Below are positions 17,695 through 27,100 of a stretch of DNA of 64,000 nt, one piece after another. The stretch's first letter is position 1. Every line of letters starts with the position of its first letter. Below the pieces are notes generated by a model that ran no database searches, was not told the origin of the DNA, and saw only the letters and a list, made by a program, of their open reading frames with translations. The position numbers and the translations under genes are program-made. Origin of the DNA: Paenibacillus montanisoli (lineage in GTDB: Bacteria; Bacillota; Bacilli; Paenibacillales; Paenibacillaceae); contig NZ_QLUW01000006.1 of the NCBI RefSeq assembly GCF_003268025.1, forward strand, positions 62,001 to 126,000, given 5' to 3'.

Positions 17695-18480
17695 CTATAA
17701 CGCTTTTACCAATCCGCCGTCGACCATCAACGCTTGTCCGGTCATATAACTGTTCGCAGGCGATGCGAGGAAGGCGACATAACGGGCGAATTCCGCAGGG
17801 TCGCCGTAGCGGCCAACGCCGATTTCGCTCTCGGACCGGGCACGCTGCGCTTCATAGGCGATACCCGCCGCTGACGCATTGGCCTCGTCCAGCGAGCGGA
17901 CGCGGTCGGTCGCGAACCGGCCGGGTGCTGCCGCATTAATGAAGATTTGCCGCGGAGCCAACTCGCTCGCAAGCGTCTTGATCAGCCCCTGCACGCCGAG
18001 CCGTAGCGAGTTGCTGAGCACAAGGCCGGGAATCGGCTGCTTGATCGAAGTCGAGGAGACGTAGACGATTCGGCCACCCTCGGCAGGGAAATGCGGCAGC
18101 GCGTGCCGGACAAGCCGAACGACGCTCATGACGTTCAGTTGGAACGCGGACTCCCACTGCTCGTCCGTAATCGTCGCGAACGTCCCGCCAGGTGGGCCGC
18201 CCGCGTTGCAAACCAGTCCGTCAATGCGGCCGAACCGCTCTACGGCTGAAGCAATGAGCGCCTCGATATCGGATGGCGAGGAGACGTCGGCTCGCAACGC
18301 AAGCACTTCTCCGCCGGTCGCCGCGCGGATCTCGGCTGCAGCTGCCTCAATCGTTTCTGAATTTCTGCCGCAGATGACGACGTTCGCGCCTTCATCCGAG
18401 ATGCGGAGGGCGGAGGCTTTGCCAAGTCCTTTGCTAGACGCCGTTACGATAACCGTACGATTGCGATACCCTAAATCCAT
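17695..18480 (-). CDS. SDR-family protein lacking the canonical Tyr-Lys pair
   Basis: The product has 261 residues from ATG 18480, which has GGAGG 10 bases upstream; the frame runs further up to 18546. The Rossmann part is normal, with [10 protein letters not shown] for NAD(P) and CNAGGPPGG. The catalytic segment is not: after [14 protein letters not shown] the place of YxxxK reads [12 protein letters not shown], so Tyr and Lys are both missing. The C-terminus has PGRFATDR and a GQALMVDGG ending. A known subgroup of FabG-like proteins shares this change, and its members may be inactive or use another mechanism. It is monocistronic and convergent with glnS. Confidence 0.85.
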   Translation of the reverse strand: MDLGYRNRTVIVTASSKGLGKASALRISDEGANVVICGRNSETIEAAAAEIRAATGGEVLALRADVSSPSDIEALIASAVERFGRIDGLVCNAGGPPGGTFATITDEQWESAFQLNVMSVVRLVRHALPHFPAEGGRIVYVSSTSIKQPIPGLVLSNSLRLGVQGLIKTLASELAPRQIFINAAAPGRFATDRVRSLDEANASAAGIAYEAQRARSESEIGVGRYGDPAEFARYVAFLASPANSYMTGQALMVDGGLVKAL

Positions 18481-18690
18481 GTTCGATTGTCCTCCATTCT
18501 TTTTGTTTTTCGCTATACCCCTAAGCATGCAATATTTAACCGGCATTGTCGAGAGGGACGCTTCGTTAAGGGGATGAAATATTCACGTGCCGAATAGCCC
18601 GGAGTAGAAGGGAAAAAGCTTCTAATTGCAGAAGTATTGGGAATGGTTATGTGAACATCCAAGAGGTACCGCATAAGGAGTTGAACAGGG

Positions 18691-20313
18691 ATGAACCACC
18701 CCTATGAGTTTCATTTGGAGCTCAGCCGCATGATGGATGGGCTTGAAGACAGCATTTTCGTCATGAAGGCGGATGGACGCGAACTGACTTATTTTTATGT
18801 CAACCAAGCCGCTACCCGAATGACCGGGATTACGATGGCGGATGCGGGCAAAACCATCTACGAACGCTATTCAGGTCCTATGGCGGATTATTTATATAAG
18901 AAATATTCGAACGTGCTTACGGAACGGACCCCCATCCGGTACGAGGACGGGATCGTCATGCCGAACGGGATGATGAGCGGGGAATCGGTGCTGTCCCCGA
19001 TTTTTGGCGAGCATGGCGAGGTCGACTACGTCATCAGCGTTACGAGGGACATTACCGCCCGCAAAAACTATGAGAACCTGCTCTTCGACTATGCCTATCA
19101 CGATGATTTGACGAAGCTGTACAACCGTAGATTTCTGCTGGAGAAAATGAAAGGGACCGAGGCGCTGTTCCTTTTTGATCTGGATTATTTTAAAAACATT
19201 AACGATACGTTCGGCCACGACGCCGGGGATGCGGTGCTTGTCGAGGTGGCCGCCCGTTTGAACGGGGCGTTTCACGAGGCTTATACGCTCGTTCGGCTCG
19301 GCGGTGACGAGTTTATCGTAGCCTCGGACGTTAGCATGCCGCAGCCGGAGCAGCTGGCAATGCGGATCATGGATGTCTTCCAGGCCCCCTTTGCCATCAA
19401 CGGCCAGCAGATTAAGCTGAACAGCAGTATCGGCATAGCCTTGAAGCAGGATCAGGAGGATATTCCGACGCTGCTCAAGCAAGCCGACATTGCGCTCTAT
19501 CGCGCGAAGGGAGCAGGCCGCAAAAGTTTCCATGTCTACGAAGCGAATTTCAAGTATGACCATGTCGAGAATTTCATCCACGAGCTGGCGCTGGTGCGGG
19601 CCATCGAAGAGGAAGAATTCGAGCTGCACTATCAGCTCATTTACAGCCCTCAGCAGGAGAAGGTCATCGGCGCCGAAGCGCTGCTGCGTTGGAAGCGGGC
19701 GGATGCGGGCATGATTCAGCCGTGCCAGTTTATTCCGGTCGCCGAGGAAACCGGGCTTATCGTGCCGATCGGCTATTGGGTGCTCCGCAAGGCGTGCCAA
19801 GATTGGCATCGTCTGAAAAGCCGCTACGATGAGGGGATCCAGGTGGCGGTCAATATTTCGAGCGTGCAGTTGAGTGAGCCGGATTTCGTGGAACGGATCC
19901 TTGAGATTATGAAGGAGGAGCGGGTTCCGCCCCACGCGGTTGAGCTGGAGTTGACGGAGAGCACCGTCATTCACGACTCGCAGGGAGTTCGCCAGACGCT
20001 GGGCTTGCTGCGGTCCGCTGGCTTCAGCATTGCGCTGGACGATTTCGGGACGGGCTATTCTTCGCTGAGCATGCTGACGCTGCTGCCGATCGACACGCTG
20101 AAGATCGACCGATCCTTCATCGCGAACATGAACGAATCGTTGCTTTCCGCCATGCTCGTCATGGCGGGGGCGCTCAATTTGAAGGTCATTGCCGAGGGTG
20201 TAGAGGATGCGGAGCAGTATCACATGCTGAAGGCACTCGATTGCTGGGGCATTCAAGGGTATTACATCAATAAGCCGGCTGCGCAGGATGCGCTTCAGCC
20301 GGTGCCGGTATAG
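18691..20313 (+). CDS. PAS-GGDEF-EAL cyclic di-GMP signalling protein
   Basis: The 540-residue cytoplasmic protein has an N-terminal PAS fold (about 8-125, ending VISVTRDITARK) and a GGDEF domain with RLGGDEF at 204-208. An EAL domain follows with EAL at 329-331, ELTES, DDFGTGYSSL and LKIDRSFI. Motifs needed for both cyclase and phosphodiesterase activity look intact, so it may be bifunctional, with the PAS domain choosing the direction. No membrane segment is present. It is a single gene with a strong terminator, and one of the 50/83/50 repeat elements lies just downstream. Confidence 0.93.
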   Translation: MNHPYEFHLELSRMMDGLEDSIFVMKADGRELTYFYVNQAATRMTGITMADAGKTIYERYSGPMADYLYKKYSNVLTERTPIRYEDGIVMPNGMMSGESVLSPIFGEHGEVDYVISVTRDITARKNYENLLFDYAYHDDLTKLYNRRFLLEKMKGTEALFLFDLDYFKNINDTFGHDAGDAVLVEVAARLNGAFHEAYTLVRLGGDEFIVASDVSMPQPEQLAMRIMDVFQAPFAINGQQIKLNSSIGIALKQDQEDIPTLLKQADIALYRAKGAGRKSFHVYEANFKYDHVENFIHELALVRAIEEEEFELHYQLIYSPQQEKVIGAEALLRWKRADAGMIQPCQFIPVAEETGLIVPIGYWVLRKACQDWHRLKSRYDEGIQVAVNISSVQLSEPDFVERILEIMKEERVPPHAVELELTESTVIHDSQGVRQTLGLLRSAGFSIALDDFGTGYSSLSMLTLLPIDTLKIDRSFIANMNESLLSAMLVMAGALNLKVIAEGVEDAEQYHMLKALDCWGIQGYYINKPAAQDALQPVPV

Positions 20314-20315
20314 TG

Positions 20316-20349
20316 AAGTCCTGCTCGGTAATACCGGGCAGGACTTTTT
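20316..20349 (+). terminator. Rho-independent terminator after the GGDEF-EAL gene
   Basis: AAGTCCTGC (20316-20324) pairs with GCAGGACTT (20338-20346), with extra CGG/CCG pairing inside, followed by TTTTT. Confidence 0.9.
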
Positions 20350-20439
20350 AAGTTGTGCTTTTCGGGCTGGGGCGGCGATTGCTGAGAGCACGGAAACACG
20401 CGGTCAGCTGCGTCCGCCCCGAAAAGCCTCGGTCCGAGC

Positions 20440-20622
20440 TAACGAACTCAATCGTGCTTAATGATCCGAAAATGACTCGCATCGGAATCTAACGAACTCC
20501 AGCGGCGCTATTTCGTGGTTTTGGTGCAAAATCGGCCATCATTGCACGAAATAAGGCGTCTGGAGTTCGTTACGCACTCCAATTCACCACTTTTGCTCAA
20601 ATAAGCATTCTGGAGTTCGTTA
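20440..20622. repeat. 50/83/50 intergenic element, copy 1
   Basis: Four related units lie in the order forward, forward, reverse, reverse. Forward units start TAACGAACTC at 20440 and 20490. Reverse units end GAGTTCGTTA at 20572 and 20622. The units are 50 bp apart on each side and the inner pair spans 83 bp. The inner pair can form a 28-bp arm hairpin (TAACGAACTCCAG... with ...CTGGAGTTCGTTA), and the outer pair also pairs. It fills the gap between convergent genes (GGDEF-EAL and ankyrin). The same geometry recurs at 42493 and 52272. Confidence 0.85.
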
Positions 20623-20636
20623 CAGCCAGCCTGCTC

Positions 20637-21155
20637 CTAATCGACTGCTCCATGAAACCGAAGCAGCTCCGCCACCTTAGTATTGCCTTGCTTGACGGCT
20701 AGCGACAAGGCGGTATCCCCGCCAGCCCGACAAGCATGGACATCGGCGCCGTGTGCGAGCAGCAGGCGGATGATGTCTGCGCTGTCTTCATGAAATGCGG
20801 CCACGTGCAGAGCGGTATGTCCGTTGCTGTCGGCAATCGTAGTCTGCGCCTGATGCGCCAGCAGCAGCTTGATGACTTCCAGGCTGCGTTCCCCCGCAAT
20901 TGCCGCATGAAGCGCGGTATTCGAAGGAATGAAAGGTACCTTCGAATGCGACACGGCATTCACTGCAGCCCCGCGATCCAGCAGCGTATGCACGGCAGCC
21001 GCTTTCCCGAAATGCGCCGCGTAGCCAAGCGGCGTAAGACCTTGGCCGTTCTCGGTATTGGCAAGCTGCGGATGAGCCGCCAGCATTTCGTTCAACTTTG
21101 CGGCATCCCCTGTTTGAGCCGCTTGAAATACTTCATCTATGAGCGTGTTCTCCAT
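20637..21155 (-). CDS. Ankyrin-repeat protein
   Basis: The 172-residue protein consists of about five ankyrin repeats. Clear ones start at LTPLGYAAHFGKAAAVHTLL (about 40), TALHAAIAGERSLEVIKLLL, TALHVAAFHEDSADIIRLLL and TALSLAVKQGNTKVAELL, with GAAVNA and GADVHA turns between. No signal peptide or second domain is present, so it is a cytoplasmic protein-binding scaffold with no enzymatic function evident. GGATG lies before the ATG. It is monocistronic and convergent with the GGDEF-EAL gene across a repeat element. The partner is unknown. Confidence 0.9.
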   Translation of the reverse strand: MENTLIDEVFQAAQTGDAAKLNEMLAAHPQLANTENGQGLTPLGYAAHFGKAAAVHTLLDRGAAVNAVSHSKVPFIPSNTALHAAIAGERSLEVIKLLLAHQAQTTIADSNGHTALHVAAFHEDSADIIRLLLAHGADVHACRAGGDTALSLAVKQGNTKVAELLRFHGAVD

Positions 21156-21336
21156 CGTTCATCCATCCTCCATGACTTGTCCTGTATTTATTTCTAATAG
21201 GTTCTGGTTCCCGCAACCATTCTCCTGCTCATCCATCCGCCGAGCGGTGTCCGGTTCAGGAGGGAAGCGCCGATGAAGCCGATTATGGTATAATTCGGTT
21301 CATAGCATAGTTACCCTAATAAAGGCGGTAGACCGA

Positions 21337-21771
21337 ATGTTGATTGATATTAAAGCAAGACTGGACGAAGAAGCGATCCGGGATCTGCTCGGCTGGGCGG
21401 TATTCCCCGATCCGGAGCATCTGGAGCGGGCGGTGCAGCGGTATAAGAACGATGACGCGATGAGGCTGCTGGGCTACGAATCCGAGGATGAGATTATCGG
21501 CCTCATCGGCTACCACGATGCGGGCGGCGGCACGATTGAGATCGATCATATTTCCGTTGATCCGGCCGAACGGTATAAGGGCTACGGCAGGGGCATGATT
21601 TTGGAGCTGCTGGAGTTGGAGAAGCCGTCTACGCTGCAGGCGGAAACGGACGAGGAAGCGGCCGACTTTTATCGCAGCAGCCGGTTTACGGTGGAGAGTT
21701 TAGGCGAGAAGTATCCCGGCACGGAGCGCTTTAAGTGCACGTATTTCGCGGACGAGGACGAGGACGAATAG
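21337..21771 (+). CDS. GNAT-family N-acetyltransferase
   Basis: The 144-residue protein fits one GNAT domain. The acetyl-CoA loop is in IDHISVDPAERYKGYGRGMI (about 69-88), with the Q/RxxGxG/A pattern as RYKGYG. It is preceded by a beta strand IIGLIGYH and followed by the C-terminal EEAADFYRSSRF segment typical of the fold. The tail ends in an acidic DEDEDE run. A TATAAT (21289-21294) precedes the gene. The acceptor substrate cannot be read. Its terminator has been split by the IS element just downstream. Confidence 0.85.
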   Translation: MLIDIKARLDEEAIRDLLGWAVFPDPEHLERAVQRYKNDDAMRLLGYESEDEIIGLIGYHDAGGGTIEIDHISVDPAERYKGYGRGMILELLELEKPSTLQAETDEEAADFYRSSRFTVESLGEKYPGTERFKCTYFADEDEDE

Positions 21772-21842
21772 AGAATGACGACAAAAGGCTGCCGAACTGA
21801 ACAGCACCCCGTCAAGTAGACAGTCGAAATAAATAAAATCAA

Positions 21843-22040
21843 TTAAGCGGCCTTCGTCCTGAATTCCATCGGACTGAGGCCGTTTAGTTTTGCCTGTAAT
21901 ATGCCGCCAACCTTTTCGTACAACGAGATCATCGCTTCTGCAAGTTGTTGGTTCGCCAGCTCAAGAGCGCTCGGCTTGCGATGCAACCATTTGTAATAGC
22001 TCGAACGTGGGATCTCAGCTATTTCACAAAGCACCTTCAC
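21843..22040 (-). pseudogene. IS3-family transposase OrfB, internally deleted
   Basis: The frame starts like OrfB (VKVLCEIAEIPRSSYYKWLHRK) and after about 45 residues jumps to the family's C-terminal end (LQAKLNGLSPMEFRTKAA). The whole DDE integrase core is missing. The junction lies around VGGILQAK. It is not functional. Confidence 0.88.
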
Positions 22041-22105
22041 GCTAGTTTGATTTTTTTGCTGAACAGTTTGAATAGCAAGATAGATGTTTTCTTGACGTAC
22101 TTGAC

Positions 22106-22701
22106 TTAGCGTCGCCTTCTTTCCAGTTCCTCTAACTTTTTTAAGAATGCAATTTCTGCCCGTAGACGCTCATTCTCAGCCTCAAGCTTCTTCAATGCAA
22201 GCTGCTGACGATCTGCGTCGGTTAACTCCTCATCTGCCTTTTTTCGTCCTCGGCCATCCTGTAGGGCATCCTGCCCACCGGTCTGATATTTCTTTACCCA
22301 CTGGTAAACTTGCTGGTAGGAAACTTGATGCTGCTCCGCTGTCTTCCCGTAGTCCTGGTTATGTGTGAGGCAGTACTGAACAATCTCCAGTCGTTCTGCC
22401 AAGTTGTTGAACGTTTCATCGTCATAGCCTTTGCTCCCTCGTTGTAAGCATTTAAGCTGCTATGACTATTATACTTCTTCACCCAGTCAGAAAGCTGTGT
22501 CCGGCTCGCAATCTTGTACTTGTTGCCCGTTTGAACCTCTAACCCTTCAAATCCATAGACCTCATACCGTTGCCGCCATTTAACCAAAGTTGTTTTTGAT
22601 ATCCCATATTTATAAGTAGCGGCCATAATCCCAAGTTCGCCACGCTCGATCTCTTCGATAATGGACAGCTTCTCTTCAGCATGGTATTGATTTTTTGGCA
22701 T
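22106..22701 (-). pseudogene. IS3-family transposase OrfA, frameshifted
   Basis: From ATG 22701 the frame reads MPKNQYHAEEKLSIIEEIER and a first HTH. It breaks near 22435 after NEGAKAM, where one base seems lost. The other frame continues with GYDDETFNNLAERLEIVQYC, a second HTH (VSYQQVYQWVKKYQ) and a leucine-zipper-like KKLEAENERLRAEIAFLKKL tail to 22106. Together they make a normal OrfA of about 195 residues. Confidence 0.85.
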
Positions 22702-22791
22702 GAAAAAATGCTCCCCTCCTAGCATCAGGCTTTTATTATTTTACCTGTCTACTATTTGGGGAGCATATCAAACCTCGGCAGCCTCTTTTCT

Positions 22792-23778
22792 TCAGATAGA
22801 AGGAACTTTCGGGATGCTCAATACATCCCCGCTCTTCACGACGTCATTGTCCGACAACCGATTATAGGCGGCGATAGATTTCGCGTATTTGCTGGAGCCG
22901 TAGTACTTTCTGGAAATGCTGGAAAGCGTCTCGCCTTCCTGAATGACATGTTTGGTTGAAGCAACCTTCTTCGCAGTCGGGATAGCGGGGATAATAAGAT
23001 CGGTTCCCGCCTTCAGACCTTCGGTCGTGCTCAGCTTGTTGTGTTTCGCCAGCAATTCTACATAATCTTGAGACTGATAGAATCGCATCGCAATCGTGAA
23101 CAATGTATCGCCGACGCGGACCAAATAGGTTGCCGGCAATTTTACTTTCGAGTAGTCGACGTTCTGCTTGCCCGGTCCGGATGCCGCTTTCGAGGATAGC
23201 GCGGGAATCTTGATGGTTTCCCCGACGTTCATCTCATTGATAAACAAAATGCCGTTGTACTCCGCCAAAAGGGCCACGTGCTGTTTCGAATGGTAGAATT
23301 TCATGGAAATAGTGGACAACGTGTCCCCTTTTTTGATGACGTAGGTCTTCGGCAGCTTTGCTGCTTGGCTCGATGGTTTAGAAGAGGAAGCTTTGCCGCT
23401 GCTGAGTGCTTGCTTCGGTGCGGATGTTCCCTTTGCCGAGCTAGCTGGATCCGCAGCTTTCGCAGGCGCATGAACGGTTTCAACCGCTGCTGTCTCAGAG
23501 GCATGCAAGCTGCTTGTTTGCACATCTCCGGTCGTAGCCGTGTCTGGGTCCGTCGAAGGAGCGGCGTCATTTTCGGCTGGTGCCACGACTGTGGTAGTGT
23601 TCTCGCTTACGGCAGGTTGCTCCTGAGCCGAACCGGATAGGTTCGCATAAACGCTATACAGAATTCCGCCGCTAATGAGCAGGGTCGCCACGGTTGCCTG
23701 TAAGAGCAGAGAAGTAGTCTTGTTTTTCCGCGAACGTTCGGCTCGGGAACTGTGGTTGCTTGTCGAGTTTCGGTTCAA
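22792..23778 (-). CDS. Membrane-anchored protein with three LysM domains
   Basis: The 328-residue protein has a short basic N-terminus and one membrane segment at about 25-45 (TTSLLLQATVATLLISGGIL). A low-complexity Ala/Ser/Thr/Pro linker runs to about 142, then three LysM repeats start at YVIKKGDTLSTISMKFY (about 145), YLVRVGDTLFTIAMRFY (about 213) and HVIQEGETLSSISRKYY (about 278). LysM binds N-acetylglucosamine in peptidoglycan. No catalytic domain follows, so it probably tethers or organises the wall, or serves as an adaptor. It is monocistronic; its terminator is interrupted by the IS remnant. Confidence 0.92.
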   Translation of the reverse strand: MNRNSTSNHSSRAERSRKNKTTSLLLQATVATLLISGGILYSVYANLSGSAQEQPAVSENTTTVVAPAENDAAPSTDPDTATTGDVQTSSLHASETAAVETVHAPAKAADPASSAKGTSAPKQALSSGKASSSKPSSQAAKLPKTYVIKKGDTLSTISMKFYHSKQHVALLAEYNGILFINEMNVGETIKIPALSSKAASGPGKQNVDYSKVKLPATYLVRVGDTLFTIAMRFYQSQDYVELLAKHNKLSTTEGLKAGTDLIIPAIPTAKKVASTKHVIQEGETLSSISRKYYGSSKYAKSIAAYNRLSDNDVVKSGDVLSIPKVPSI

Positions 23779-24149
23779 AGCTTAACCCTTCCTTCGGTTC
23801 AGAATCTCTATTCTCCAATATCATACATTAATTTTTTGGTTCTTAGATGACCTCCCGGAAAATCAGGTGAATGGCACTAAATTTTCCAAGTTTTTCTTAT
23901 ATGACCCTAGTAGCAGGCAAGTTCATTAGACCCGATATCTCGCTTCGATATCGTTTCCTTGCCCGTCCAATCCGCCCAGTCCAAAAATCGTAGTTAAATC
24001 TCTTATCCTTCATTCCGCTCCTCGTCTATACTCAATTCATCAGCTTATAGAAAGGAAGGTGTCGCAGCCGGTTCTATTCACTACTCCGGTTTCAGGCCTC
24101 GATTACGGGGTTTGAAATAAATACGTTTAAGGTGAGAGGATGTGGATTA
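23779..24149. other. Divergent intergenic region with a structured stretch
   Basis: No gene is seen here. The region separates the LysM gene (-) from the large secreted protein (+). GGCAAG (23916-23921) and CTTGCC (23958-23963) enclose a second stem, CGATATC (23933-23939) with GATATCG (23947-23953). I could not match it to a riboswitch class. AGAGGA before 24150 is the ribosome site of the next gene. Confidence 0.4.
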
Positions 24150-27100
24150 ATGGGCAAAAGGATTCTGATGTTGGGGCTGATTACCGCGCTGGTTTCTGGG
24201 ATGTTGATGGTTTCGCCGCCCCGGCAGGCATCCGCAGCAGGAAGCACGTACTATGTTGACGCAGTCAACGGGAATGACGCAACGGGCAACGGCAGTACAG
24301 GCAGTCCATGGAAAACAATAAGCAAGGCGGCGGGCATAGCCGCTGCCGGCGACACGGTCAAAATCCGCTCAGGTACGTACCGCGAGACCGTCAAACCGGC
24401 CAATTCGGGATCGGCAGGCAGCCCGATCACGTTTATGCCGGATACCGGAGCGAACGTCACCGTCAGCGGCGCCGATCCCGTCACCAGCCCTTGGACCGTG
24501 CATTCGGGCTCGATTTACAAAACGTCGACCAGCCTGAACATGGGGGATTTTCTCGATTCGGTCTATGTCGACGGCGTTGCCAACTTCTTGGCCCGCTCAC
24601 CGAATACTCCAGTGGGCAACCTGTATGATCCTAATTTGTACCTGGCGAAATATCCGGAAACGAACCGCGGCGTCCTGGTCGATCCCGTCAATCTGACGCA
24701 AGCGAACGGATATTGGGACAATGCGGCTCTGTTTATTGCGGATTCCGGCGCATGGAACTTCAGCAGCGCGCTCGGCACCACGTATACGCAGGGGCAACTG
24801 AATTTGAAAACCTCGCAATCCGCTTACAGCCTCAAATTATCCTCCTACGACAATACGTTAAAGCTGCTCGGCGCCAACGGCTCCGAACTAGGCAGCTCGA
24901 ATGTGACCGTACAAACCAATACAACTTACAACCTGAAAGTAACCGCATCCGGCAGCTCGTTGAACGTGTATTTAAACAATGGCGCGACGCCGGTCATTAC
25001 GGCGACGGATTCGGCGCTGAAGGAAGGCTCGTTCGGCGTAGGCGTGGAATCGAACAACGCGTCAATCGCAGCAACGGCAACCTTTACGAACGTGAACGCC
25101 ACGATTACAAGCCAAAATCCGAATCAGCCAACGGGCAGATACACGCCGAACTTCGCCAGCAACATTAAAGGCTGGGCCAAGGATGAATCGGCAGGCTATT
25201 GGACGGCCAACGGCACGACATTAACCGGATATACCCAGCCGCAGACTACCTCGGGATCGTCGTGGTACTTCTCCAATACGACGGCGAAGGATTTTACGTA
25301 TTCCGCGGATGTAAAATTGACAAGTGCCTCCGGAGGCATCATTTATATGCAGTTCCGCAAAGAAGAGCCGCCCGGAAGCGTAATCGATTTGGCCGACTGG
25401 GGTCTTGGCACGCCTGAATACTACATCATGGGCAAGCTTGCCGCGCTCGACTATCCTGGCGAGTGGTACTATGACAAAACGACAGGAACTCTGTACCTGC
25501 GCACGACAGCGAGCGACACGCCAGCCAATCATACGGTGGAAGTAAAAGCGAGAAATCTGGCTTTCGACTTAACGGGCAAATCGTACATCACGGTCAGCGG
25601 AATTAACCTGTTTGCCGCGACGATCGATATGACGAACGGCAACAACGATGTGATCGACGGGATTAACGCGAAATATTTATCCGAGTTCAATAAAGGCGTC
25701 ACCTACTCCGCGGGCATTTGCTTATGCGGGACGAACAGCACGGTTAAGAACAGCGAACTGCAGTATTCGTCCGGCGCGCTGGTGACGATTTCGGGATCGG
25801 GCAACAAGCTGGTCAACAATTTGATCCATGACGGGACGTATGGGCCGATCGTATTCAATTCGGCGGTCGAAATCCTCGGCATGAACCATCTGATCAGCCA
25901 CAACGAGGTGTATCACTCGGGAAGATCGTTAATCGGCGGCGAGTTCTACGGCAGCGTCATTCAGTACAACAATTTCCATGACGGAAACTATTTCGCCACG
26001 GATACCGGACTTCTGTACACCGCGCATAACGGTCTGGGCAACTCGGAAATTCACCACAATTATTGGCACGGCAGCGGATACCGCTATAACGGGCCGAACG
26101 GAACGCGCGGGGATTGGGTCGGGGGCATCTACTTAGACGAACATACGACGGATGCGCTCGTGTACAAAAACGTCACCTGGAGCCTGCCTTGGCACAGCAT
26201 CATCGCCAACCATTTTTCCGACCATGTCCTGATCTATAACAATACGACCTACAATACGTCGGATATTTATGTATCTTTCCCATCGTATGGCATCGACGCC
26301 TACAAGGACCGGATCGTCAACAATATTGCGACCGATGCGCTCGATACGGGAGCATCGACCATCGGGGCGCTTTTCTCCAACAACTTGACCTCCGGCAATC
26401 CGAACTACGTGAACACGTCGGCGAACGATTTCCGGCTGCAAACCTGGGCGACGGCGAGCAATGCGCTCGATTATCAGGGCGACAATCATTTCTCGGCAAC
26501 GGCCGGCGCTTATTACCAGGTCCGGTTTAACGGCACCCAGATCAAGCTGTACTCGGAGAAGGATACCCTCATGGGCATTGTAGGCGTATCGATCGACGGC
26601 GGAACGGAGACCATGGTCGATACGTATTCAGCGACCCATACCGGCAACACGCTTGTCTACACAAGCCCGACGCTGAGTGCCGGCCAGCATACCATGAAAG
26701 TGAGAGTAACCGGCACGAAAAATGCGAGCTCCTCGTACTTCTGGCACGTGGCGGACCGGGTCGATATCATTAACGGTTCAACTACGACGACCGTGAATGA
26801 CAGCGTAGTGGGCACGGGGAATAACCAATTCGAGTACGTAGGCGGCTCGGACGCCATCAATTTCGGAACGCCGATCCGGGGGATTACCGACGGTTACGTC
26901 GGCTCTGCACCGGATGCGGGAGCGTACGAATCCGGCGGGGCAGATTGGACGGCGGGCGTCAACTTCTCTAATCCGCCGAACCCAACCTATCAGCTCGTGG
27001 ATACGGATTACAAAAATCTGGTCGTTAACGGCCGGCTGGACCTGAACCGGATGCGCCAGCCTAATATCGACAGCTTATACGGGTGGACGAAAACGAACTC

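Larger units (their letters stand above)
21804..22764 (-). mobile_element. Decayed IS3-family (IS150-like) element
   Basis: About 960 bp bounded by imperfect terminal inverted repeats: GCACCCCGTCAAGTAGACAG at 21804-21823, and GCTCCCCAAATAGTAGACAG as the complement of 22745-22764. Inside, on the minus strand, are an orfA with two HTH domains and a frameshift, and an orfB reduced to its N- and C-terminal ends. Intact members are about 1.4-1.5 kb, so roughly 0.5 kb including the DDE core is gone. No target duplication could be defined with certainty. The element cannot move itself but might be mobilised in trans. Confidence 0.88.
21787..22790. terminator. Bidirectional terminator split by an IS insertion
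   Basis: GGCTGCCGA (21787-21795, preceded by AAAA) and TCGGCAGCC (22775-22783, followed by TCTTTTC) are perfect complements lying just outside the two ends of the IS remnant. Joined, they form an ordinary hairpin between the convergent GNAT and LysM genes. The IS therefore went into the hairpin loop. Confidence 0.75.

Noticed and set aside
18892-20391. 499-residue open frame antisense to the GGDEF-EAL gene
   Set aside because: Shadow frame; composition rich in Arg/His/Leu with no domain, while the sense strand has intact GGDEF and EAL motifs.
20440-20622. CRISPR array
   Set aside because: Repeats are in both orientations, only four per element and imperfect, and no cas genes are near.
23779-24149. 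Cyclic di-GMP riboswitch before the secreted protein gene
   Set aside because: Stems are present, but the conserved GEMM core elements could not be found.
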